Positions 5,707-13,097 of a stretch of DNA of 15,159 nt are shown here, in pieces. How positions within the stretch are numbered: the first letter of the stretch is position 1; every line of letters starts with the position of its first letter. This stretch comes from Desulfobulbaceae bacterium. Lineage in GTDB: Bacteria; Desulfobacterota; Desulfobulbia; Desulfobulbales; UBA5123. A model generated the notes under the pieces. That model made no database searches. It was not told the DNA's origin and saw nothing but the letters and a program-made list of their open reading frames with translations. A program made the translations under genes and the position numbers. The DNA is taken from contig JAOUHH010000029.1 of NCBI GenBank assembly GCA_029865195.1, forward strand, positions 1 to 15,159, in the 5' to 3' direction.

Positions 5707-7031
5707 TTTTTCAGGCCGAAGATGCCGCCTTTGGCAAAGGCGGGTTGCCGGCTGGACCGCTGGCCGCCGGAGCGCTTCCGGGAGGGCCGGCGCTGCGGCT
5801 CGCCCCGGTGTTCCTTTTCGACAAAGGCCACCTCGGCCTTCTGGCCGACTTCCGCCTCGAGGCAGAGGGCGTAAAACTGCGACACCTCGCGAAAATAACT
5901 CTTTTTCTGCAGCCATTTCGGCCACTTGCCGTCACCGCCGCACTGCCGGCAGACCGGCAGGTTCACCAGCAGGCTGGTGAGCACCTCGCGGGTTGCCCGC
6001 TTGATATTCAGATCGGCCAGGTTCGCATCCAGCGCCGCCCGCAGCTCGCGGGAGAAGGCAAAGGCCTGCGGCCCCTTGAGCGGCTCGCCGGCAAGCCCCA
6101 TCTCCGCCTCGGCCCAGACCAAGAGCAGCAGCGCGAAGAGCATCTCCTCCGGCAACTGGGTGCCCTCGCCGTGCAACCGGTCGCAGACCGCCAGGAGCCG
6201 CAGCAGCCGCTCCCGGTTGCCCGCGTTCTCGGGCCCGGTAAGGCAGGCCTGGTAAAAGGGCAGCAGCACGAAGAAGATGCCGCTGTCCAGGGCCAGTTCC
6301 GCCCAGGCGCGACTGGCGCCGCCGCGCAGATCCTTGAAAAACTCGTCGCGGATGCGGGAGTCGGGGCAGAGGGTGAGCTTGTCGCGGTGCTTGACGATCG
6401 CCGCCCAGGTGGCCGGCTCGATGGTGAAGTTGCTGCGGGCGGCATGACGGATGGCGCGCAGCATCCGCACCGGGTCGCGGATAATCCGCCGGTCCGGATC
6501 GCCGACGATGCGGACGATCTTGTCGTTGAGATCGGCGACCCCACCCACGTAATCGATGATCGAAAAGGTTTCTATCTCATAGAAGAGGGCGTTGATGGTC
6601 AGATCGCGGCGGAAGGCGTCCTCCACAGGGGAGCCGAAGGTGTTGTTGGCGGCAAGCACCTCCTCCTCGCCGTCGAGGTCATACTCGCTGCTGCAGCGGA
6701 AGGTGGAGACCTCGATGATCTTGTCGGGCCGGAAAAAGACCTGCACCAGCCGGAAGCGGCGGCCGATGATGCGGCTGTTCTTGAAGATCTTGCGCAGCTC
6801 GCCGGGGTGGGCGTCGGTGCTGATATCGAAATCCTTGGGGGTCTTGCCGAGATAGAGATCACGGACGCCGCCGCCAACCAGATAGGCGGCATGGCCCGCA
6901 TCGCGCAGCCGGTAGAGAACCTTGAGCGCCTCCCGGTCGATATTCTGCCGGGAGATGTTATGCTCGGCCCGGGGGATGACCACCGGCTCGGGCCGCTGCT
7001 TGTCGGTCACGCTGCTGTCGTTGTGAGACAT
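5703..7031 (-). CDS. pcnB: Poly(A) polymerase / CCA-adding family nucleotidyltransferase (PcnB type)
   Basis: 442-residue class II nucleotidyltransferase. The head domain has YLVGGGVRDLYLG (residues 50-62) and the catalytic KDFDIST motif with D67 and D69. RIIGRRFRLVQVFF, VSTFR and AFRRDLTINALFYEI follow, and the neck contains RDPVRMLRAIRHAAR, the RNA/nucleotide-binding segment. The RRF..V and EDAFRRD patterns fit PcnB (mRNA 3' polyadenylation, which promotes decay) better than a dedicated CCA enzyme, but sequence alone does not exclude CCA addition. The C-terminus is strongly basic (Arg/Lys/Ser-rich from about residue 413), as in other PcnB proteins that bind RNA. There is no good Shine-Dalgarno before the ATG at 7031, and a 9-bp GC hairpin lies about 17 nt upstream. 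The stop overlaps the bioB start (ATGA), an unusual pairing of RNA decay with biotin synthesis. Confidence 0.88.
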   Translation of the reverse strand: MSHNDSSVTDKQRPEPVVIPRAEHNISRQNIDREALKVLYRLRDAGHAAYLVGGGVRDLYLGKTPKDFDISTDAHPGELRKIFKNSRIIGRRFRLVQVFFRPDKIIEVSTFRCSSEYDLDGEEEVLAANNTFGSPVEDAFRRDLTINALFYEIETFSIIDYVGGVADLNDKIVRIVGDPDRRIIRDPVRMLRAIRHAARSNFTIEPATWAAIVKHRDKLTLCPDSRIRDEFFKDLRGGASRAWAELALDSGIFFVLLPFYQACLTGPENAGNRERLLRLLAVCDRLHGEGTQLPEEMLFALLLLVWAEAEMGLAGEPLKGPQAFAFSRELRAALDANLADLNIKRATREVLTSLLVNLPVCRQCGGDGKWPKWLQKKSYFREVSQFYALCLEAEVGQKAEVAFVEKEHRGEPQRRPSRKRSGGQRSSRQPAFAKGGIFGLKK

Positions 7032-7048
7032 AAGGATAACGGATACCT

Positions 7049-7072
7049 GGCGGCGGCGATAATGCCGCCGCC
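7049..7072 (-). promoter_or_regulatory. GC-rich hairpin in the leader of pcnB
   Basis: GGCGGCGGC and GCCGCCGCC form a perfect 9-bp stem around a 6-nt loop (gataat on the + strand). It sits in the 50-nt gap between the upstream oxygenase stop and the pcnB start. No T run follows on the minus strand, so a classic terminator is unlikely. It may instead act as an mRNA stability or processing element, or modulate ribosome entry on pcnB. Confidence 0.55.
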
Positions 7073-7081
7073 GGATATGTT

Positions 7082-8065
7082 CTAGGAACGATAGGGTGCG
7101 GAAGACTCTTTGTACACGGACTCGGCCTGGGTGACAAACTGGTCGAAGACCTGCTTGACAGTCAGGATGTCGTGGAGCTTGTCGACGTTCTCGCCGGAGA
7201 AGAACAACCCCTCTTCAAAATTGCCCTCGCTGGCCCTCATCAGCCGCTCGCTGATACAGTAGAAGTGGTCGCACTTCTTCAGACACTTGTACTCGCAGGT
7301 CTTGGTCTTCAGGTCTTCCCTGGCGAGCATCCGCTTGACGAAGGGCGTTTTCAGGGCCCGGCCCGGCAGGCCCACCGGCGAATGGATCAGGGTAATGTCG
7401 TCCTTGGTGGCGTCGAGCATCGCCTTCTTGAAGGCGTAGCCCACCGAGCACTCCTCGGTCATCACGAAGCGGGTGGCGATCTGGACGCCGTCGGCACCGT
7501 ATTTGTCCATCATCTCGGCCATCTCGAAGCCGTTGGTGATACCGCCGGCGGCGATCAGGGGCACCTTGGTGACAACCTTGCGCACCTCGGGGAAGAGGTC
7601 GCGCAGGGCGACATCGGTCCCGAGATGGCCACCCGCCTCCTTGGCCTCGACGACGATCGCGGCCGCGCCCATCTTTTCGGCCAGCTTGGCGAAGGAGGGC
7701 GAGGAGACGATGGAGACGATGGGGGTGTTGGTTTCCCTGCCGATCTTGAAGATGTCGCGGGAAAAGCCGGCGCCGGTGACGATCATGTCGACGCCCGCCT
7801 CGATGGAGCCCATCACCAGGTTGTGGAAATTCTTCATGGCGTACATGATGTTCACCGCCACCACGCCCTTGGTCATGCTCTTGGCCTTACGGATGTCAGC
7901 CTGCAGCTCCTCGACCGGGATGGCCGAGCCGCCGATGGTGCCGATGCCGCCGCAGTCGGCGACCGGTGCCGCCAGCGCCGAGGTGGAAACACGGATGGAC
8001 ATGCCGCCCTGAACCAGGGGGATGGCGGCGGTGAAAGGACCTATCTTCAATGGGGGAAGTTTCAT
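7082..8065 (-). CDS. Nitronate monooxygenase-like flavoprotein with C-terminal Cys cluster
   Basis: 327-residue TIM-barrel flavoprotein of the nitronate monooxygenase / 2-nitropropane dioxygenase family, which also includes FabK-type enoyl-ACP reductases. Family marks are PLVQGGMSIRVSTSALAAPV (about 17-36), IVTGAGFS (95-102), VVEAKEAGGHLGTD with H147 at the usual catalytic His position, and the phosphate-binding VPLIAAGGI and GADGVQIATRF segments. After the barrel there is a cluster C257-x3-C261-x3-C265-x4-C270, which classic enzymes lack and which could bind Fe-S or zinc. The ATG at 8065 is preferred over an in-frame TTG at 8083 because GGAG (8081-8078) overlaps that TTG; its 12-nt spacing is long. 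It heads the minus-strand operon with pcnB, bioB and bioF. The physiological substrate is unknown; nitronate detoxification and an enoyl reductase role are both possible. Confidence 0.8.
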   Translation of the reverse strand: MKLPPLKIGPFTAAIPLVQGGMSIRVSTSALAAPVADCGGIGTIGGSAIPVEELQADIRKAKSMTKGVVAVNIMYAMKNFHNLVMGSIEAGVDMIVTGAGFSRDIFKIGRETNTPIVSIVSSPSFAKLAEKMGAAAIVVEAKEAGGHLGTDVALRDLFPEVRKVVTKVPLIAAGGITNGFEMAEMMDKYGADGVQIATRFVMTEECSVGYAFKKAMLDATKDDITLIHSPVGLPGRALKTPFVKRMLAREDLKTKTCEYKCLKKCDHFYCISERLMRASEGNFEEGLFFSGENVDKLHDILTVKQVFDQFVTQAESVYKESSAPYRS

Positions 8066-8107
8066 TACGAATGCGCGCTCCAATAATATATATGAAAAAG
8101 TATCTGC

Positions 8108-8138
8108 GTTATATGCCCCTCTTGCCAGCGTTTGTCAA
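8108..8138 (-). promoter_or_regulatory. Candidate sigma70 promoter of the oxygenase-pcnB-bioBF operon
   Basis: On the minus strand TTGACA (8138-8133) is a perfect -35. TATAAC (8113-8108) is a five-of-six -10, with a 19-bp spacer that is longer than ideal; an overlapping ATATAA gives 18 bp. The implied leader to the ATG at 8065 is about 35 nt. Confidence 0.5.
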
Positions 8139-8195
8139 GAAAAGCCTGAACCGTCTCCGCAACCGGCACTAAATGTCGCAGGGCAAACTTTAAAA

Positions 8196-8225
8196 TTGCC
8201 ATTGCCGCATCCTGCCGTCTATTAT
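8196..8225 (+). promoter_or_regulatory. Candidate sigma70 promoter of the HAD-Nudix-GGDEF operon
   Basis: TTGCCA (8196-8201) is followed after 18 bp by TATTAT (8220-8225); both match the consensus at five of six positions. Transcription would start near 8232, which excludes the in-frame start at 8224 and leaves a leader of about 60 nt before the ATG at 8293. It is divergent from the minus-strand promoter about 60 bp away. Confidence 0.5.
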
Positions 8226-8292
8226 GTTAAGGAACCGCGACTACATGGGCCGCCCGCGCGAGAAGAGCAACAACCAGAAAGAGCGAACAGCA

Positions 8293-8877
8293 ATGACCGA
8301 GAAAATACCCCCCCGCCGCCTCGGCTTCGACATCGACGGCGTGGTTGCCGACACCGCCGGCGCCTTCATCCGCCTGGCGCGGGACCAATACGGCCTGGGC
8401 GAGATCGACCCGGCCGAGATCACCGCCTTTCAGGTCGAGGATTGCCTGGACATCCCGCCCCGCAAGGTGGAGGAAATATTCGGCCACCTGCTCACCGACC
8501 CCATCGGCCACGGCCTGGAAGCCATGCCCAACGCCATCGAGGTTCTAAACGAACTGGCGGCAACGGCGCCGCTCACCTTTATCACCGCCAGGCCCCAGCA
8601 CCGGCCGATCAAGGAGTGGCTCGAAGCAAAACTCGCCCCGCACGCCGCCAAAACCATGCGGCTGGTGGCGATGGGCGAGCACGACGGCAAGGGCGAACAC
8701 ATCCGCAAGATGGGGCTGCAATACTTTATCGACGACCGGGCCGAGACCTGCATCCGCCTCGCCGCGGAAGGGCTTTCGCCCTACGTTTACAACCAACCGT
8801 GGAACCGGGGCCGCCACCGGCTGCCGGCGGTGGACAACTGGCTGGCGATCCGCGATCTCTGCGCCGTCGCCGCCTAG
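8293..8877 (+). CDS. HAD-superfamily phosphatase, 5'-nucleotidase-like
   Basis: 194-residue haloacid-dehalogenase-fold hydrolase. Motif I is LGFDIDGVVADT with nucleophile D13 and acid/base D15. Motif II is the Thr in FITARP (T98), motif III is the Lys in HDGKGEH (K133), and motif IV is FIDDR (D147, D148). The small cap inserted between motifs I and II and the overall length resemble the 5'(3')-deoxyribonucleotidase (NT5C) group, so a nucleotide or small phosphate ester is the likely substrate. The start at 8293 is chosen because the fold begins ten residues later and because the predicted promoter lies too close to earlier starts; an ATG at 8245 remains possible. The Shine-Dalgarno is weak. 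A C7 run lies just after the start. The Nudix gene follows after 22 nt, suggesting a nucleotide clean-up operon. Confidence 0.75.
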   Translation: MTEKIPPRRLGFDIDGVVADTAGAFIRLARDQYGLGEIDPAEITAFQVEDCLDIPPRKVEEIFGHLLTDPIGHGLEAMPNAIEVLNELAATAPLTFITARPQHRPIKEWLEAKLAPHAAKTMRLVAMGEHDGKGEHIRKMGLQYFIDDRAETCIRLAAEGLSPYVYNQPWNRGRHRLPAVDNWLAIRDLCAVAA

Positions 8878-8899
8878 ACGCGCCGCCTAACGAGACGCC

Positions 8900-9319
8900 A
8901 TGCGCTGCCCCAACTGCAATGCCGATCTGCCGCGACGCAACCCCGCGCCCACCGTGGACGTGATCATCGAGATCGACGGCGGCATCGTCCTCATCGAACG
9001 GAAAAACCCGCCGCACGGCTGGGCTCTGCCCGGCGGCTTCGTCGACTACGGCGAATCCCTGGAAGAGGCGGCACGGCGGGAGGCGCTTGAGGAAACGGGC
9101 CTTGCCGTCGAGCTGCTCGCGCAGATGCACACTTACTCCGACCCGGGCCGTGACGCCCGGCAGCACACGATCAGCACCGTCTACATCGCCAGGGGCGAGG
9201 GTAGGCCGCACGGGGGCGACGACGCCCGCCGCGCCGAGATATTCAGGGTGGGGGAAATGCCCCCGCTCGTCTTTGACCACGCCAGGATCATTAATGACTA
9301 CCTCGCTCGCAAACCATAA
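8900..9319 (+). CDS. Nudix hydrolase, ADP-ribose pyrophosphatase-like
   Basis: 139-residue Nudix protein. The Nudix box is complete: G46-x5-E52-x7-R60-E61-x2-E64-E65-x-G67, in the segment from GGFVDYGESLEEAARREALE to the ETGL end. Downstream, HTYSDPGRDARQHTISTVYIA (about 81-101) matches the pattern seen in archaeal and bacterial ADP-ribose pyrophosphatases. The likely reaction is therefore ADP-ribose to AMP and ribose 5-phosphate, a NAD-turnover clean-up step. The N-terminus carries a single CPNC motif (C3, C6), half of a zinc ribbon, seen in some Nudix proteins. The Shine-Dalgarno is poor. Its 3' end contains the start of the next gene (26-nt overlap), so the three genes from 8293 to 10229 are probably co-translated. 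Substrate assignment is by motif only. Confidence 0.85.
   Translation: MRCPNCNADLPRRNPAPTVDVIIEIDGGIVLIERKNPPHGWALPGGFVDYGESLEEAARREALEETGLAVELLAQMHTYSDPGRDARQHTISTVYIARGEGRPHGGDDARRAEIFRVGEMPPLVFDHARIINDYLARKP
9283..9286 (+). promoter_or_regulatory. Shine-Dalgarno of the GGDEF gene inside the Nudix gene
   Basis: AGGA lies 7 nt before the ATG at 9294 and inside the last codons of the Nudix gene. It supports this start over longer in-frame possibilities that would run antisense-like through the Nudix sequence. Confidence 0.6.
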
Positions 9320-10229
9320 ACCCACCCTCGGCCCCGCCGTCAACCATCAACGCCTCCTGATCGTTGACGACGACCCGTTGATCCTGGAACTGCTGGGGAT
9401 CTTCCTCGCCTCCTTCGGGTATGAATTCGAGGCGGCCGGCAACGGCCACGAGGCGTTGCAGAAGATCGACGCCAACGAGTTCGCCATCGTCATCACCGAC
9501 ATGATCATGCCCAAGATGGACGGGATGCAGCTCCTCCAGCGGATCAAGGAGAAGCACGCCAACATCGGCGTCATCGTCGTCACCGGCCACACCGGCACCT
9601 TCTCGTACACCGACGTGATCAAGGCCGGGGCCAGCGACTTCATCTCCAAGCCGTTCAACTCCGACGAACTGGAGGCCAAGATCAACCGCATCTTCCGGGA
9701 GCAGAAGATCATCCGTGAACTGGAATACCTCTCCACCCGCGACCCGCTCACCGATCTCTACAACCGCCGCTCCTTCGACGAAAAGATCAAGGAGGAGGCG
9801 TACCGCGCCGACCGGCAGGGCTACCCCCTCTTCCTCGCCCTGCTCGACGTCGACCTCTTTAAGGATTACAACGACACCTACGGCCACCAGGACGGCGACG
9901 ATCTCCTCCGCTGCGTAGGCAGCCTGCTCCGGCAGAACCTGCGGGAAAACGTCGACTCCGCCTTCCGTTTCGGCGGCGACGAATTCGCCGTCATCCTGCC
10001 CCAGACCGAACTTAACGAAGCACAACGGGCCGCCACCCGCCTGCACGACAACTTTGTCCAGCACTGCCCCTGTCGCGGCACCACCAGCTTCAGCATCGGC
10101 CTGGCCCGTTTCATCCGCCGCCCCGACCAGCCCCGCGAAAACGACCTCAAGGATCTGATCAGCCGAGCCGACAAGGCCCTCTACCGAGCCAAGGCCGCCG
10201 GCCGCGACCGCATCGTCATCGACGAGTGA
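9294..10229 (+). CDS. Response regulator with GGDEF domain (diguanylate cyclase)
   Basis: 311 residues. The receiver domain (about 18-135) has the acidic pocket D25-D26-D27, phosphoacceptor D69 in VITDMIMPKMDG, T97 and K119 in FISKPF. A short linker helix leads to a GGDEF domain (about 150-311) with DPLTDLYNRRSF, LALLDVDLFKDYNDTYGHQDGDDLL, the intact signature R-F-G227-G-D-E-F231 and SIGLARF. It should make cyclic di-GMP from two GTP when phosphorylated by a partner histidine kinase, which is not encoded nearby. The inhibitory I-site, normally RxxD five residues before GGDEF, reads ENVD, so the Arg is displaced and product inhibition may be lost. The gene begins inside the Nudix gene with its own AGGA. 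The first 17 residues are a non-conserved tail. Confidence 0.9.
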   Translation: MTTSLANHKPTLGPAVNHQRLLIVDDDPLILELLGIFLASFGYEFEAAGNGHEALQKIDANEFAIVITDMIMPKMDGMQLLQRIKEKHANIGVIVVTGHTGTFSYTDVIKAGASDFISKPFNSDELEAKINRIFREQKIIRELEYLSTRDPLTDLYNRRSFDEKIKEEAYRADRQGYPLFLALLDVDLFKDYNDTYGHQDGDDLLRCVGSLLRQNLRENVDSAFRFGGDEFAVILPQTELNEAQRAATRLHDNFVQHCPCRGTTSFSIGLARFIRRPDQPRENDLKDLISRADKALYRAKAAGRDRIVIDE

Positions 10230-10305
10230 CAACCGACCCGCAACCGCTTCTCCCGCCTCGCCAACCCGCCTTTCACCCCCCCCGAAAGAAAGTATTGCAA
10301 AAGTG

Positions 10306-10334
10306 TTGTATTTCTCCAGGCTATCTGCTATATA
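10306..10334 (+). promoter_or_regulatory. Extended -10 promoter of rpsA
   Basis: TTGTAT (10306-10311), a 17-bp spacer, then TATATA (10329-10334) preceded by TGC, an extended -10. The surroundings are AT-rich against the GC-rich genome. The predicted leader to the rpsA ATG is about 65 nt. Confidence 0.6.
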
Positions 10335-10406
10335 AATGGCCTTGCAGTATTGGCAGAGGACGTTTTATTAACCATTTAACCATCATCCAAACAAGAAACC
10401 ACAACC

Positions 10407-12110
10407 ATGACCAAAGCAACCGCCACACAAACCGAAAGCATGAGCTTCGCTCAACTGTTTGAAGAATGCTCCCCAGTCGTCAACGAGGGAGATGTCGCCG
10501 TCGGCACCGTCATCGAGGTAACCGACAACTTTGCCATCGTCGATATCGGCGACAAATCGGAGAGCGAAATCTCCCTGTCCGAATTCAAGACCGAGGACGG
10601 ACAGATCGAGGTCAAGGTCGGCGACGTCTTTGACGTGTTTGTGGAAAAACGGGAAGCGGACGGCGGCCTGCGCCTGTCCCGCGAAAAAGCGATCGGTATC
10701 AAGGTTTGGGAAGATATCGCCAAGATCCAGGAAGCGGACGGCACCATCCTCGGCCGCATCGACAACCGCGTCAAAGGCGGCCTGTCGGTCGACATCGGCG
10801 TACCCGCATTCCTTCCCTATTCGCAGATCGACCTGCGCCCGGTCAAGGATCTGGATGCCCTCATCGGCGAGTCCTTCGACTTCAAGATCCTCAAGTATAA
10901 CCGCAAGCGCAACAACGTCGTCATCTCCCGCCGCGCCATCCTCGAAGAGGAGCGCAAATCCAAGCGTGAGGAGATGCGCGCCAACCTCGCCGAGGGTTCG
11001 ATCATCGACGGCACCATCACCAACATCACCGACTACGGTATCTTCATCGACCTGGGCGGCATGGACGGCCTCTGCCACATCACCGACCTCTCCTGGGGCC
11101 GGGTGGCACACCCCTCCAAGCTCTTCAAGGTCGGCGAGGATATCCAGGTCAAGGTTCTCAAGTACGACAAGGAGACCGACAAGGTATCCCTGGGCGTCAA
11201 GCAGCTGAAAGCCGATCCGTGGTCCACGGTCGAGGAGCGCTATCCGGTCGGCGCCAAGTCCACCGGCAAGGTGGTCAGCATCACCGACTACGGTGTCTTC
11301 GCCGAGCTGGAGGAAGGCGTCGAGGGGTTGATCCACATCTCCGAGATGGCCTGGTCCAAGAAGACCCGTCATCCATCCAAGCTGGTTTCCGTCGGCGACG
11401 AGGTCGAGATCATGATCCTCAACATCGACAAGGATGCCAAGCGCATCTCCCTGGGCATGAAGCAGCTGCAGCCCAACCCCTGGGATGTGGTCGCCGAGCA
11501 CTATCCGGTGGGCTCCATCATCGAGGGCAAGGTCAAGAACATCACCGACTTCGGCATCTTCATCGGCATCGAGGAAGGCATCGACGGCCTCATCCATGTC
11601 TCCGACCTCTCCTGGACCGAGCGGATCAAGCATCCCTCCGAGAAATTCACCAAGGGCCAGACCATCCAGGCCGTTGTTCTGAAGATCGATCAGGAGAACG
11701 AGCGCTTCTCTCTGGGCATCAAGCAGCTTGAGCCCGATCCGTGGCAGGAGACCGTTGAGAAATACCCCCTTGGCTCCACCATCACCGGCAAGATCACCAA
11801 CGTCACCGACTTCGGCATCTTTGTCGAGGTGGAGGAAGGCATCGAAGGGCTGGTGCATGTCTCCGAGATCAGCAAGGAGAAGATCGAGACCCCGGTTGGC
11901 ATGTACAACGTCGGCGACTCCATCGAGACCAAGGTCATCAACGTTTCCGCCAAGGATCGCAAGATCGGCCTTTCCATCAAGGCCCTGACCAACGATTCCG
12001 ATGCCGGCAACTATGCCGACTACAAGCAGAAACAGGCCGCCAGCGGCCCGTCCACCCTTGGTGACCTGCTCAAGGAAGAGATGGAAAACCGGGGCAGCGA
12101 CGCCGAGTAA
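10407..12110 (+). CDS. rpsA: 30S ribosomal protein S1
   Basis: 567-residue S1 with six S1/OB repeats at about residues 28-95, 112-180, 197-265, 283-352, 370-439 and 457-525. The first two are divergent and dock on the ribosome; the last four carry the mRNA-binding pattern ITDYGIF/ITDFGIF...GLIHISEMSW-like strands, spaced about 87 residues apart. They are so alike that stretches also repeat at the DNA level (for example near 11540 and 11810). The protein unwinds and positions mRNA on the 30S subunit. The length equals that of typical proteobacterial S1. The start at 10407 has only a weak AAGAA upstream and an A/C-rich leader; in E. coli rpsA also uses a non-canonical initiation region and is autoregulated. 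It heads an operon with sppA and an IHF-like gene. Confidence 0.97.
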   Translation: MTKATATQTESMSFAQLFEECSPVVNEGDVAVGTVIEVTDNFAIVDIGDKSESEISLSEFKTEDGQIEVKVGDVFDVFVEKREADGGLRLSREKAIGIKVWEDIAKIQEADGTILGRIDNRVKGGLSVDIGVPAFLPYSQIDLRPVKDLDALIGESFDFKILKYNRKRNNVVISRRAILEEERKSKREEMRANLAEGSIIDGTITNITDYGIFIDLGGMDGLCHITDLSWGRVAHPSKLFKVGEDIQVKVLKYDKETDKVSLGVKQLKADPWSTVEERYPVGAKSTGKVVSITDYGVFAELEEGVEGLIHISEMAWSKKTRHPSKLVSVGDEVEIMILNIDKDAKRISLGMKQLQPNPWDVVAEHYPVGSIIEGKVKNITDFGIFIGIEEGIDGLIHVSDLSWTERIKHPSEKFTKGQTIQAVVLKIDQENERFSLGIKQLEPDPWQETVEKYPLGSTITGKITNVTDFGIFVEVEEGIEGLVHVSEISKEKIETPVGMYNVGDSIETKVINVSAKDRKIGLSIKALTNDSDAGNYADYKQKQAASGPSTLGDLLKEEMENRGSDAE

Positions 12111-12112
12111 GC

Positions 12113-12128
12113 CGCAAGGCTTCTTGCG
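12113..12128 (+). repeat. Hairpin between rpsA and sppA
   Basis: CGCAAG and CTTGCG form a 6-bp stem with a GCTT tetraloop, two bases after the rpsA stop codon. With no U tract it is not a full terminator. It may protect the rpsA message 3' end or reduce expression of sppA relative to the abundant S1. Confidence 0.4.
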
Positions 12129-12149
12129 CCGCATCCCGCCAGCACGGCC

Positions 12150-13070
12150 ATGACCAAAAGGTTATTTCGCCAAGATCATCCCGTCCTCTTCGGATTCTTC
12201 ATCCTGAGCGGAATCTTTCTGATGTTCTGGGGCGGAATAACCTTTTTTCTTGGCCGGATGGTCGCGTCCGACCACGGCGAGCTGTTCAGCAACCAGGACG
12301 GCATCGGCATCCTTGAGGTCAAGGGGGTCATCGTCTCCGCCGAGGAGTCCATCGAGGAACTCACCGCCTTCCGCAACGACGACAAGGTCAAGGCGGTCAT
12401 CGTCCGGATCGACAGCCCCGGCGGGGCGGTGGGCGCCTCCCAGGAACTGTACGACGAGATCCGGCGCACCGACCAGGTCAAGCCGGTTATCGCCTCCATG
12501 GGCTCGGTGGCTGCCTCCGGCGGCTACTATGCCGCCCTCGGCGCCAGGGAGATTTACGCCAACCCCGGCACCATCACCGGCAGCATCGGCGTGATCTTCA
12601 AATTCGCCAACCTGCAGGAGCTGTTCGACAAGATCGGCTACAAGAACGAGGTGGTGAAGAGCGGCGCCCTGAAAGACATCGGCGCCTCCGACCGGCCGCT
12701 GTCCAAGGAGGAACGGGCCTTTCTGCAGGCCCTGATCGACAACGTCCACGGCCAGTTCGTCAAGGCGGTGGCGCAACAACGCAAGCTGGAGGAAGAGGCG
12801 GTGCGCGGCCTGGCCGACGGGCGCATCTTCTCCGGCGAGCAGGCACTGGCCTTCGGCCTCGTCGACACCATGGGCAACTTTACCGACGCCATCGACAAGG
12901 CGGCATCCCTGGCAGGACTCGATGCGAAGGAGCCACGCCTCATTTACCCGGAACCGGATGAATTCGATCTGCTGCACTTCTTCACGCAGGGGGATGCCGC
13001 AGGCTCGATACTCAACACCATACTGAACCACTACCCGGTCCTTGCCTACCAATGGGCCATGCCCCGGTAA
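12150..13070 (+). CDS. sppA: Signal peptide peptidase SppA, short (36K) type
   Basis: 306-residue inner-membrane serine protease that degrades cleaved signal peptides. A cytoplasmic basic start (MTKRLFRQDH) is followed by one transmembrane helix (about 11-35), with the catalytic domain outside. The nucleophile is S123 in GSVAASGGYYAA, and the general-base lysine is K175 in SGALKDIGASDRP. The 52-residue spacing equals that of S147 and K199 in Bacillus subtilis SppA. RIDSPGG and GTITGSIGVIF are further marks. It is the single-domain form, about half the length of E. coli SppA. It lies 39 nt after rpsA with a hairpin in the gap and 27 nt before the IHF-like gene. The Shine-Dalgarno is weak. Confidence 0.94.
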   Translation: MTKRLFRQDHPVLFGFFILSGIFLMFWGGITFFLGRMVASDHGELFSNQDGIGILEVKGVIVSAEESIEELTAFRNDDKVKAVIVRIDSPGGAVGASQELYDEIRRTDQVKPVIASMGSVAASGGYYAALGAREIYANPGTITGSIGVIFKFANLQELFDKIGYKNEVVKSGALKDIGASDRPLSKEERAFLQALIDNVHGQFVKAVAQQRKLEEEAVRGLADGRIFSGEQALAFGLVDTMGNFTDAIDKAASLAGLDAKEPRLIYPEPDEFDLLHFFTQGDAAGSILNTILNHYPVLAYQWAMPR

Positions 13071-13097
13071 GGCGGCATTTGAAGGATAGAGACGAAT

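Noticed and set aside
4753..8086. Long plus-strand frames opposite bioB, pcnB and the oxygenase (for example 5745-7085 and 7172-8086)
   Set aside because: Their translations are low-complexity and Gly/Ala/Asp/Arg-rich, with no domain motifs, while the minus-strand genes have complete catalytic motifs.
9087..9293. Longer start for the response regulator
   Set aside because: The extension lies entirely inside the Nudix gene in another frame and is Arg/Ser/Thr-rich shadow. The ATG at 9294 has AGGA at 7 nt and precedes the receiver domain closely.
10226..10462. Small frame between the GGDEF gene and rpsA
   Set aside because: It spans the rpsA promoter and start, has no ribosome site and is compositionally unlike a protein.
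10383..12134. 583-residue open frame on the minus strand, longer than rpsA itself
   Set aside because: It is the exact shadow of rpsA. High GC and RNY-type codons keep the opposite strand open, and its Leu/Asp/Gly-rich repeats only mirror the S1 repeats.
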